Shown piece by piece: positions 4,951 through 11,174 of a DNA stretch of 11,174 bases. The DNA is from an uncultured Rubrobacteraceae bacterium (GTDB taxonomy: Bacteria; Actinomycetota; Rubrobacteria; Rubrobacterales; Rubrobacteraceae). Positions within the stretch are counted from its first letter, which is position 1. The number at the start of each line of letters is the position of its first letter. The position numbers and the translations under genes are program-made. A model generated the notes under the pieces. The model was not told where the DNA came from and made no database searches. It worked only from the letters and a program-made list of their open reading frames with translations. The DNA lies in assembly GCA_902806015.1 (NCBI GenBank), contig CADCUZ010000070.1, positions 1 to 11,174 on the forward strand, in the 5' to 3' direction.

Positions 4951-7122
4951 TTGACCCGCCGCTTCAGATCCCTGGACGCCTTGATCCTGGTGTCGAGCGT
5001 CACGGCCATTACCCTGCTCGTACCCCTGCGGGCCGTCACCGAAATCGTGCCCCTGATCGCTTTCGTCGCCACCCTCTTGCTCTTCATGGCACCCGGGGTG
5101 CTCGTGACGCACTGGTATTTTCGGGGGCCCATCTCGGGCCCTGCCATGGTGCCCGTCGCATTCGCCGTCAGCACGGGCATCTTCGGCCTCCTGGGGGTGC
5201 CCGTACTGATCTCGCACCAGAGCATGGGATTCTACCTCTGGGCCGCGGGAGCGGTGCTGACGGCCTCCCTCACGACGGCGGGGTGGAAGGTTCTGCGTGC
5301 GAGGATACCTACACCGGAGGCCGGGGGCGTGGCGCAAGGGGGTGGTGCCCCATACGGCCCTCCGGCCGGCCTGCTTTGGGCGCCGCTTGCGTTGCTGGGC
5401 GGGGGCCTGGCCTTCGTGGCCACGAGGAGGGTGCCGAACAAATACGACGACGCGTGGGTCTACCTATCGTGGGTGAGGGGTTTCGTGGGCGCGGAGAGGC
5501 TCGCGCTGCGCGACCCGTACTTCGGCGAGAGGATCGCCGGGCTGTCGCGGGTGAAGGTCAACGGTTGGCTGCTGGAGCAGGCGGCCCTCTCCCGCGTCTC
5601 CGGTCTGGACCCCATAGAGATGGTGCTCAGGTACCTGACCCCGACGCTCGTGGTCGTGGCGTTGCTGGCCGTCTACGCCCTGGCCCGGACCCTCCTAAAA
5701 AGCGAGCGGGCGGCGGTCGTCTCGGCCTCGGTCTACGCCCTTTTTCACGTGGTGTTTATCGAGCCCTCGGTGCACAACGTAGGGGCGGAGCTCGCCGTCC
5801 GCATAGCGGAGGACAAACACGCCGCCAGGTTCCTCATCCTGCCGGTGGCGCTCCTCTCCGCCGCGCTCTTCGTAGAGGGCCGAAGATGGCGCCACCTGGG
5901 CCTCTTCGCGTTCCTCTGCTGGACGACGGTTGCCGTGCACCCCTCTGTTCTGGCGGTCCTCGGGCTGTGCATGCTCGGCTTCGGGCTGGCGCACGTGGCG
6001 ACCAATCCGCGTCGGAGGGCGGCCTGGGCGGGGATGGCGGCTCTGGCGCTGGCGATGTGGAGCGTGGTCCTCGGTCCCCTGCTCTTGCTGTTCACGGGCG
6101 AGTCGCCCGCCGCCGTGCTGTACTCCGCGGACATCAACGCGACCCCTCCCGAGGTGCTCGAATACACGGTGTTTATCACGGAGAGCTGGCGGCACATCTA
6201 CGAGTTCGGAGACGGTTCCTTCATGATGCACCCCTGGCTGCTGCTGAACCCGGCGATCTTGGGGGCGTACGTGCTGGGCGTGCCTTTCCTGCTGTGGCGG
6301 GTCAAGAGCAGCCTCGCCGCCCAACTCCTTCTCGGCGGTCTGGTCGTGGTGGGCGTCGCGGTCTACGTGCCGCCGGTCGCAACTTTCGTGGGGGAGAGGT
6401 TGATCGTGCCCGGTCTGCTGTGGCGCCTGGCGTGGCCGATCCCCCTCCTCGGCCTGCTGACGGTCGGCTGGATGGCGTGGGAGGCGTTGGGCTACGCGGA
6501 GACCCGACTGCAAGGGGTCGGGATCGGACGCGGCGCGACCCGGGCGTTGCCGCTGGCGCTCGTGGCCGTCCTGATGGCGCTCGCCGCGCCCCCTGCCTTG
6601 GCCAAGGCCGTGGGCCTGTACCGCGAGTTCGAGGTCGCGCGCACCTCAAACTATCACCCCGACCCCATCTTTCCCTGGATCCGGGACAACCTCAAGGGGC
6701 CAGGCGTCCTGTTCGCGCGCGATAGCGTGAACAACGTCATCCCCGCATACTCGACCTCGGTGGACGTGGTGAGCCAGCGGGGCGAGGGTATGATCAGGGA
6801 CCGCGATGAGCTGGAGCGGAGGGCCGGGTCGGGGATAGGCATCCCCCGCCGCTACCTGGACGTGCACGACTTTTTCTTTGGCCCCACCCTCGACAGGGAG
6901 GCCCACAAGATACTGCGCCGCTACGGGGTGGACTACCTGATGGTCTACGCGGACGGCCCGCTCGACCGGCGGCTAAGGACCCTGCCCGGTTTTTCGGCCG
7001 TGGACGGCGCCCCCCGGGCGAAGTACGGCCTCTACGCGGTGGACCCCGGAAAGCTCGGCGCGCCCGCCCGGGGTTCCGGCCGGCCTCGCGATGTGGCGAG
7101 GCCGGAGCCCCCCGAGCGGTAG
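4951..7122 (+). CDS. Large polytopic membrane protein, GT-C glycosyltransferase-like
   Basis: The 723-residue protein has about twelve or more hydrophobic segments up to residue 555, then a soluble, probably extracytoplasmic, region. After a hydrophobic N-terminal part and a glycine-rich linker (about 120-140), KYDDAWVYLSWVR (164-176) carries an acidic Asp166-Asp167 pair in the first large external loop. This is where GT-C enzymes place their catalytic or metal-binding acid. DKHAARFLILPVALL follows near 288. The C-terminal region reads HPDPIFPWIRDN, LFARDSVNNVIPAYS and YGVDYLMVY, a layout common in GT-C-like membrane transferases using lipid-linked sugars. Donor and acceptor are unknown and no close family was recognised. 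The last roughly 20 residues (GSGRPRDVARPEPPER) are low-complexity and encoded within a strong hairpin. The gene is divergent from HtrA and precedes murT, consistent with a cell-envelope role. Confidence 0.75.
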   Translation: MTRRFRSLDALILVSSVTAITLLVPLRAVTEIVPLIAFVATLLLFMAPGVLVTHWYFRGPISGPAMVPVAFAVSTGIFGLLGVPVLISHQSMGFYLWAAGAVLTASLTTAGWKVLRARIPTPEAGGVAQGGGAPYGPPAGLLWAPLALLGGGLAFVATRRVPNKYDDAWVYLSWVRGFVGAERLALRDPYFGERIAGLSRVKVNGWLLEQAALSRVSGLDPIEMVLRYLTPTLVVVALLAVYALARTLLKSERAAVVSASVYALFHVVFIEPSVHNVGAELAVRIAEDKHAARFLILPVALLSAALFVEGRRWRHLGLFAFLCWTTVAVHPSVLAVLGLCMLGFGLAHVATNPRRRAAWAGMAALALAMWSVVLGPLLLLFTGESPAAVLYSADINATPPEVLEYTVFITESWRHIYEFGDGSFMMHPWLLLNPAILGAYVLGVPFLLWRVKSSLAAQLLLGGLVVVGVAVYVPPVATFVGERLIVPGLLWRLAWPIPLLGLLTVGWMAWEALGYAETRLQGVGIGRGATRALPLALVAVLMALAAPPALAKAVGLYREFEVARTSNYHPDPIFPWIRDNLKGPGVLFARDSVNNVIPAYSTSVDVVSQRGEGMIRDRDELERRAGSGIGIPRRYLDVHDFFFGPTLDREAHKILRRYGVDYLMVYADGPLDRRLRTLPGFSAVDGAPRAKYGLYAVDPGKLGAPARGSGRPRDVARPEPPER
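7070..7111 (+). terminator. Strong hairpin inside the 3' end of the GT-C-like gene
   Basis: CCGGCCTCGC (7080-7089) pairs perfectly over 10 bp with GCGAGGCCGG (7096-7105) around the loop GATGTG. After a 4-nt bulge, a further 6 pairs (7070-7075 with 7106-7111) extend it. It ends 8 nt before the stop codon of the membrane protein gene, and no T tract follows. It may act as a coding-region terminator or a 3'-end stabiliser that insulates murT. Confidence 0.5.
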
Positions 7123-7213
7123 GGCCGGCGTTGGCCAGAGAGGGGACCGAGGCACGACCGCGTACCGTGCGGGCGGCCGAGGGGGTTCGTACGCAAAACC
7201 ACTTGCGGGTGCA

Positions 7214-7219
7214 TATAAT
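7214..7219 (+). promoter_or_regulatory. murT promoter -10 box positioned for a leaderless transcript
   Basis: A perfect TATAAT ends 7 nt before the ATG at 7227, so transcription should begin at or next to the start codon. No Shine-Dalgarno sequence exists in this gap. The -35 region is weak (TACGCA at 7190-7195, 18-bp spacer). Leaderless mRNAs are common in actinobacteria. Confidence 0.65.
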
Positions 7220-7226
7220 TCGTGCC

Positions 7227-8642
7227 ATGAGCATCTTCTCGGACCCACTTCTTTTCGCGGCTATCTCCGTCGCCAGGACGGCGCAGTTCGCGAGCCGGAC
7301 GCTGAAGCGGGGCGGGGGCTCGACGATACCGGGCGTCGCGGCCCGCCGGGTGGACCCGGGGGTGCTGACCAAGCTCTCGAGGCGGCTACCGCTCGGCTCG
7401 GCGGCGATCACAGGCACCAACGGCAAGACGACCACCACCCGCATGGTCGGCAAGATCCTACAGGCCGCAGGCGTCCGCGCCGTGAACAACTCGACGGGCG
7501 CGAACCTCGTGACGGGCGTGACGGCCGCCGTCGTCTCGGACGCGAGCCTCTCCGGCAGGCCCCTCTCCGAGATGGGCCTCTTTGAGGTGGACGAGGCGAG
7601 CGTGCCGCGCGTGGCCGCTGAGGCGCGACTGAAGATCCTCGCCGTCCTGAACCTCTTCAGGGACCAGCTCGACCGCTACGGGGAGCTCGCCTACACCGGC
7701 AAGGTCATCGCCTCCGCCTTCGCCGACCTGCCCCGCGACGGCTCGGTCATCCTGAACGCCGACGACCCGCTCGTGGCGAGCCTCGGGGGATCGGCCGCGA
7801 ACCCCGTCTTCTACGGGGTGGACGCGCCCGACCTCGACACCGGCCGCCTGCAGCACATAGCCGACTCGAAGGGGTGCCCGGTCTGCGGCGCCCCCCTCGA
7901 CTACCGGGCCGTCTACATGGGCCACGTCGGCGTCTACAGTTGCCCAAGGGGCGACTTTTCGCGCCCACCTCTCGCCTACCGGGCGAGCCGGGTGCGCCTC
8001 CAGGGGGCGCGCGGCTCCACCTTCCTCCTCTCCACGCCCGAGGGCGAAGGGGAGGCGCGGGTGGGCCTGCCCGGCCTCTACAACGTCTACAACGCGCTGG
8101 CCGCCGCCGCCGTGGCCGGCGAGGCCGGGGTGGCCCTCGACGACGTGGTGCGGGGCATCTCGGGGTTCGACGGGGCCTTCGGGCGGGTCGAGAGGATAGG
8201 GGCGGGGGACAGGGAGGCCTTCCTGCTGCTCATAAAAAACCCCGTGGGGTTCAACGAGATCCTGCGCACCTTCATCACCGACCCCGACGCAATGAACGTC
8301 CTCATAGCCATAAACGACAACGACGCCGACGGCCGCGACGTCTCCTGGTTGTGGGACGTGGACTTCGAGATGCTCGCCGACGCAAGCGCCGAGGACGGGA
8401 GGGAGACCGCCACCTTCACCGTCAGCGGGCTCCGGGCCGGCGACATGGCCGTGCGCCTCAAATACGCCGACCTCCCCGTTGGCCCCGTCATCCCGGACCG
8501 CAAACAGGCCGTCATGGCGGCCCTGGAATCCACCCCGCCGGGCGAGACCCTGTACGTCCTCCCGACCTACACGGCGATGCTGGAAATCCGCAAGGCCCTA
8601 AGCGACATGGGGCATACGCACCAGTTCTGGGAAGATAGGTGA
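7227..8642 (+). CDS. murT: Lipid II isoglutaminyl synthase, Mur ligase subunit MurT
   Basis: The 471-residue Mur ligase-like protein has the MurT plan. A hydrophobic N-terminal helix is followed by the ATP-binding GTNGKTTT (63-70), NNSTGANLVTG, EVDEAS (120-125), and a zinc-ribbon insertion (217-244). FGRVERI and the C-terminal DUF1727 domain (LLLIKNPVGFNEIL; NDNDADGRDVSWLWDVDFE) complete it. With GatD, MurT amidates the alpha-carboxyl of D-Glu in the lipid II stem peptide to D-isoglutamine, using glutamine and ATP. The DxSWLWD region holds the aspartate thought to complete GatD's catalytic triad. The zinc ribbon keeps Cys217, Cys220 and Cys239, but the expected fourth cysteine is Gly242. The ATG at 7227 is chosen over an upstream TTG at 7131 because a TATAAT lies 7 nt before it and homology begins there. 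No gatD follows within the window. Confidence 0.93.
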   Translation: MSIFSDPLLFAAISVARTAQFASRTLKRGGGSTIPGVAARRVDPGVLTKLSRRLPLGSAAITGTNGKTTTTRMVGKILQAAGVRAVNNSTGANLVTGVTAAVVSDASLSGRPLSEMGLFEVDEASVPRVAAEARLKILAVLNLFRDQLDRYGELAYTGKVIASAFADLPRDGSVILNADDPLVASLGGSAANPVFYGVDAPDLDTGRLQHIADSKGCPVCGAPLDYRAVYMGHVGVYSCPRGDFSRPPLAYRASRVRLQGARGSTFLLSTPEGEGEARVGLPGLYNVYNALAAAAVAGEAGVALDDVVRGISGFDGAFGRVERIGAGDREAFLLLIKNPVGFNEILRTFITDPDAMNVLIAINDNDADGRDVSWLWDVDFEMLADASAEDGRETATFTVSGLRAGDMAVRLKYADLPVGPVIPDRKQAVMAALESTPPGETLYVLPTYTAMLEIRKALSDMGHTHQFWEDR

Positions 8643-8663
8643 AGGACCGTATCCCGACGCACG

Positions 8664-8687
8664 GACCCGCGGCGCCACCGGCGGGTC
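8664..8687 (+). terminator. Hairpin downstream of murT
   Basis: GACCCGC (8664-8670) pairs with GCGGGTC (8681-8687) over 7 bp around a 10-nt loop, 22 nt after the murT stop. GC-palindromic sequence follows rather than a T run, so it is a plausible but weak intrinsic terminator. Confidence 0.4.
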
Positions 8688-8745
8688 GGGGCCCCGGGGC
8701 GGGACTCGCCGGGACCATTCGAAACCTGTTATCGAAGGGAGGCAC

Positions 8746-8990
8746 ATGCCCCACCATCCGTCGCCGGGCGTAACGTCGGGCGGCGAACGCCGGGGCTCAT
8801 CGTGTGTGCTACGCGGTCGGACCGGAGGGAGGGGAGCGCTGGCGGTTCGAGGCGGCAGGCTAAGGGTACCCGCGCCGGGAATGCCTGAGCTGCGGGCGTG
8901 CGGTCTGTTGCGGCTCGAGCGCGTCGCATCACGGACGCGAAGGCATCCTGTTACGGGCCGTCCTCTCCCCGCCGGCGAAACGTCCCTCAA
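8746..8990 (+). pseudogene. Decayed, frameshifted copy of the adjacent UBP zinc-finger gene
   Basis: The region between murT and the intact UBP gene carries its degraded relative. Bases 8879-8920 match 9142-9183 at 33 of 42 positions, and both translate to ECLSCG followed by CC-SS. In the copy this stretch is in a different frame from the ATG at 8746. The homologous later part, HPVTGRPLPAGE (from 8944, against HPIVQSFQPGE in the intact gene), returns to the ATG frame. The upstream context is also similar: a GGGAGG ribosome binding site 3 nt before the ATG resembles the intact gene's GGAAGGAG and ATG. A TAA (8861-8863) lies in the frame of the ECLSCG stretch. The first cysteine pair of the finger is not preserved. 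The exact right end is uncertain. It probably arose by tandem duplication and decayed. Confidence 0.6.
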
Positions 8991-8997
8991 AGTCGCA

Positions 8998-9015
8998 TTG
9001 GCTAACTCTGGCCAA
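8998..9015 (+). promoter_or_regulatory. Inverted repeat upstream of the UBP zinc-finger gene
   Basis: TTGGC (8998-9002) and GCCAA (9011-9015) flank an 8-nt spacer, ending 7 nt before the GGAAGGAG ribosome binding site. It could be an operator or a small leader hairpin. The arms are short enough to be chance. Confidence 0.25.
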
Positions 9016-9036
9016 CCTCAACGGAAGGAGAGCACA

Positions 9037-9306
9037 ATGACCACAAACTGCACGCACCTGGACCAGATACGCGACGTCCGCCCCTCGGCGCAGGGCTGCG
9101 AGGACTGCCTGAGGATCGGGGACACGTGGGTACACCTGCGCGAATGCCTCTCCTGCGGGCACGTAGGCTGTTGCGACTCGAGCAAGAACAAGCACGCAAC
9201 CAAGCACTACCGGGGAAGCGGCCACCCGATCGTGCAATCCTTCCAGCCCGGGGAGGACTGGATCTGGTGCTACGTGGACGAGGTCGTCATGGAGCCCGAC
9301 CGCTGA
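9037..9306 (+). CDS. Stand-alone UBP-type zinc-finger domain protein
   Basis: The 89-residue protein consists of a single ZnF-UBP domain. The potential zinc ligands are Cys5 and His7 (CTH), Cys21 and Cys24 (GCEDC), Cys37 and Cys40 (ECLSC), Cys45 and Cys46 (GCCDSS), His53, His57 and His63. The ending QPGEDWIWCYVDEV is typical. In eukaryotes this fold binds the C-terminal Gly-Gly of free ubiquitin. Small bacterial versions are common in actinobacteria, and their ligand is unknown. The ATG at 9037 has GGAAGGAG 6 nt upstream, which rules out the longer in-frame reading from 8746 that runs through the decayed copy. The protein should be a small cytosolic metal-binding domain. An MDR oxidoreductase gene follows 65 nt later on the same strand with no known link. 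Confidence 0.88.
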   Translation: MTTNCTHLDQIRDVRPSAQGCEDCLRIGDTWVHLRECLSCGHVGCCDSSKNKHATKHYRGSGHPIVQSFQPGEDWIWCYVDEVVMEPDR

Positions 9307-9371
9307 AGGGCCTTCGGGGTCCGACGTGCGGGTTAGGGGAAAGGTCCTGACCATCGGAAAAGGGAGGCCAG

Positions 9372-10310
9372 ATGCGCGCGGTGATGGTAAGTGACGGGGC
9401 TCCAGCCCGGCTGCGGGTGGGAGAAGTACCGGAGCCGGAGACCACGCCCTCGGAGGCGCTGGTGCGGGTCTCGGCGGTCTCGTTGAACCGGGGAGAGGTG
9501 CGACGCTCGCAGGCCGCCGGGCCAGGATTCCGGCCGGGCTGGGACCTCGCCGGAACCGTCGAGAGGGCCGCCCCGGACGGGATGGGTCCGCGGGAGGGCG
9601 CCCGCGTGGTCGGCCTGCTGGGCGCGGGCGCCTGGTCGGAGCGGGCGGCGGTGCCGGTGAATGCCCTCGCAGAGTTGCCCGAGGGCGTCTCGTTTGAGCA
9701 GGCCGCGACGCTGCCGGTGGCGGGGCTCACGGCGCTGTACGCTCTGGAGAAAGGCGACGGACTCCTGGGCCGCAATGTGCTGGTGACCGGCGCCTCGGGC
9801 GGGGTGGGGCTGTTCGCGCTCGGGCTCGCTTCCCTCGGCGGGGCGCATCCGGTCGCGCTCGTGAGGCGCGAGGAGAACGCCTCGCTCGTGCGGGAGGCCG
9901 GGGCGGCGGAGGTGGCCGTGGGTGAGGGAGCGGCGGCAGCGCAGGAGCACGGTCCGTTCGACCTGATCCTGGACTCTTTGGGCGGCAGACCTTTGGGCGA
10001 GGCGATGGCCATGATCTCGTCGCGGGGCACCTGCGTGGCCTTCGGCCCGACGGCCGGGGCCGAATCCACCTTCGACGTCTCGGGCTTCTATCTCTCCGGA
10101 GGCGCCAGCCTGTACGGCTTCATCCTCTTCCACGAGGTCCTCGGCAAGCCCGCCTCCGACGGGCTGGGACGGCTCGCGCGCCTCGTGGCCGATGGCCGGC
10201 TCGAACCCCGCATCAGCGTCGAGGAGCCCTGGACGGAGGTGGGCGCCGTGGCGCAGCGGCTGCTCGACCGCGCGTATCCCGGCAAGGCCGTGCTGCGGGT
10301 AGAGCGCTAG
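9372..10310 (+). CDS. MDR-superfamily NAD(P)-dependent oxidoreductase, quinone oxidoreductase-like
   Basis: The 312-residue protein has the medium-chain dehydrogenase/reductase layout. A GroES-like N-terminal domain contains VSLNRGEVR (36-44), PGWDLAG (55-61) and LPVAGLTALYAL (114-125). The Rossmann domain has VLVTGASGGVG (136-146), a nucleotide-binding A/GxxGGVG loop matching zinc-independent quinone oxidoreductases. Further markers are DLILDSLGG (197-205) and the closing RAYPGKAVLRV. No structural or catalytic zinc cysteines are present: only one Cys occurs, at 221. It likely reduces a quinone or an enone with NAD(P)H in the cytosol. The substrate cannot be predicted. At 312 residues it is slightly short for the family because of a compact N-terminal domain. 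The ATG has GGGAGG 4 nt upstream. Confidence 0.88.
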   Translation: MRAVMVSDGAPARLRVGEVPEPETTPSEALVRVSAVSLNRGEVRRSQAAGPGFRPGWDLAGTVERAAPDGMGPREGARVVGLLGAGAWSERAAVPVNALAELPEGVSFEQAATLPVAGLTALYALEKGDGLLGRNVLVTGASGGVGLFALGLASLGGAHPVALVRREENASLVREAGAAEVAVGEGAAAAQEHGPFDLILDSLGGRPLGEAMAMISSRGTCVAFGPTAGAESTFDVSGFYLSGGASLYGFILFHEVLGKPASDGLGRLARLVADGRLEPRISVEEPWTEVGAVAQRLLDRAYPGKAVLRVER

Positions 10311-10375
10311 GGGCAGCGCCTTGCACGGGATAGCGACGGCCGTGTCGGGCCCGGCGAGGAGCGGACGCCACCCCC

Positions 10376-10408
10376 CGGCCCCGGACGTGCGGCGCCCGGC
10401 GGGGGCCG
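10376..10408. terminator. Hairpin in the convergent spacer between the oxidoreductase and Yip1 genes
   Basis: CGGCCCC (10376-10382) pairs with GGGGCCG (10402-10408) over 7 bp, enclosing a GC-rich 19-nt loop. It lies in the 159-bp spacer between convergent genes. No T tract was seen beyond a short TT, so the assignment is tentative. Nothing else is recognisable in this spacer. Confidence 0.35.
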
Positions 10409-10469
10409 TTGTCACGTGGCTTCCTTGGGAGACGAGGGCAACCCGCTCCCTACGGCACCCCCGGCGTCA

Positions 10470-11099
10470 CTATCCCTGGTTGAAGACCGTCAAGCCCACC
10501 CACGCCAGCACGACCAGCGCCACCACGAGGACCACGACGAACGGTATCAGCACCACCAGCGCCGCCTGGCCCGTCGTCGTTCCGTGCGCCTCCCTGATGC
10601 CCACGATCGACAGGTACAGGCCGTACAGCGCCACCAGCGGCCCGACGATCGGTATCCAGTTCACCAGGGCGGTGACCTGGGTGTAGGAGGCCACCCCGAA
10701 GGTGGACGCGAACCCCGAGTTGTTCTCGCCCACTATAAGCCTCACCAACAGCTGCTGGATCGCCGCCGCGACGAAGAGGCCGATGGCGCCGCCTATGGGC
10801 GCGAAGAGTATGGACGCCAGCGCCGAGGTTGGGGCGAAGGTGGAGGGTATGGCGTTCTGGGGGTTGGGGTTGAACCCCGGGTTCTGTTGCACCCCCAGAA
10901 GCACGAGCAGCCCGCTGAGGATCGCCGAGACGACGATGCATACCAGCGCGAAGACGAGCGGGTTGAGCAGGTTCCCGCCGCGGGGGAGCCCCGCGAAAAA
11001 CCGAACCGGCTGGAGCACCACCCTCCGTGCCACGTCTACGAAGCTGTTGGCGGGGTTGGAGAGGTCGAACCCTCCCCCCGAAGCAGTACCCATGCCCAT
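10470..11099 (-). CDS. Yip1-family integral membrane protein
   Basis: The 209-residue protein has a soluble N-terminal part (about 1-45: ATP-free, SNPANSFVDVARRVVLQP) and then about five membrane segments. The segments include LVFALVCIVVSAILSGLLVL, a glycine-rich IGGAIGLFVAAAIQQLLVRL, NWIPIVGPLVALYGLYLSIV, and a final very hydrophobic LVVLIPFVVVLVVALVVLAW. The FASTFGVASYTQV, VGPLVALYGLYL and GIREAHGTT stretches are characteristic of the Yip1 domain. Eukaryotic Yip1 proteins bind Rab GTPases; bacterial members have no established function. The ATG at 11099 has AAAGGGG 8 nt upstream on the minus strand, better than ATG 11093 or an upstream in-frame start at 11171. The gene is monocistronic as far as can be seen and convergent with the oxidoreductase. 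Confidence 0.85.
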   Translation of the reverse strand: MGMGTASGGGFDLSNPANSFVDVARRVVLQPVRFFAGLPRGGNLLNPLVFALVCIVVSAILSGLLVLLGVQQNPGFNPNPQNAIPSTFAPTSALASILFAPIGGAIGLFVAAAIQQLLVRLIVGENNSGFASTFGVASYTQVTALVNWIPIVGPLVALYGLYLSIVGIREAHGTTTGQAALVVLIPFVVVLVVALVVLAWVGLTVFNQG

Positions 11100-11174
11100 C
11101 CGCTTATCCCCTTTCGTACGCCCTATCTCTACCGAACCGTGGTCTCCACATACTACTCGACAAGGGTACACCGG

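Noticed and set aside
5695..6513. A 272-codon minus-strand open frame inside the GT-C-like gene
   Set aside because: Its composition (repeated HRQ-, EE- and RR-rich runs) reflects the complement of membrane codons, and no ribosome binding site or family motif was seen.
4935..6725. A 596-codon open frame overlapping the GT-C-like gene in another frame
   Set aside because: The product is arginine/glycine-rich without recognisable motifs. The overlapping frame from 4951 has membrane segments, a strong ribosome binding site and family-like motifs.
7131..7226. N-terminal extension of MurT from an upstream TTG
   Set aside because: The extra 32 residues are charged and unlike MurT N-termini, no ribosome binding site precedes them, and the TATAAT box lies within this stretch.
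8598..8990. Minus-strand open frame in the gap after murT as a possible gene
   Set aside because: The product is proline/arginine-rich without motifs, and the plus strand of the same stretch is recognisably the decayed UBP copy.
10321..10686. Plus-strand open frame opposite the 3' end of the Yip1 gene
   Set aside because: Threonine/serine-rich shadow of the Yip1 codons, with no ribosome binding site and no family resemblance.

Overview
The window is very GC-rich and gene-dense. It uses strong GGAGG-type ribosome binding sites, TTG and GTG starts, and at least one apparently leaderless gene. A MurT-type Mur ligase points to a Gram-positive lineage. Together with the Yip1, TerC and UBP zinc-finger genes, this suggests an actinobacterium, perhaps a deep branch such as Rubrobacter. 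That placement is inferred from style and gene content, not from a search. There are no rRNA or tRNA genes, transposases, phage genes or CRISPR arrays. The genes are mostly housekeeping or accessory metabolic.

Layout. (1) 1-1087, minus: larB (nickel-pincer cofactor synthesis) is followed 7 nt later by the start of thpR (RNA 2',3'-cyclic phosphodiesterase), which runs off the left edge. (2) 1183-2988, plus: a CaCA-family cation exchanger and a TerC/YjbE-family metal exporter, ending at a hairpin between convergent genes. (3) 3013-4719, minus: an HtrA-like serine protease with no visible signal peptide, then a heptamer-repeat block, then two overlapping small genes. The first encodes an HMA-fold protein lacking the metal-binding CxxC. 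The second encodes an excisionase/MerR-like DNA-binding domain fused to a long coiled coil. (4) 4951-8642, plus: a large GT-C-like membrane protein, then murT with its own TATAAT box placed as for a leaderless mRNA. No gatD partner follows. (5) 8746-9306, plus: a decayed copy of a UBP-type zinc-finger gene directly ahead of the intact copy. (6) 9372-10310, plus: a quinone-oxidoreductase-like MDR protein. (7) 10470-11099, minus: a Yip1-family membrane protein, convergent with region 6.

The most notable non-coding structure is at 3705-3784. Five 7-bp units of the form GGYNTCR run toward a perfect 10-bp palindrome, and five units of the same consensus run away from it in inverted orientation. 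Other points for a second look are the decayed UBP duplicate, the leaderless murT promoter, the loss of the fourth zinc-ribbon cysteine of MurT, the absence of gatD, and a strong hairpin inside the 3' end of the GT-C gene. No complete new multi-gene system is evident. The least understood unit is the HMA-like, DNA-binding coiled-coil and HtrA cluster with its repeat block.
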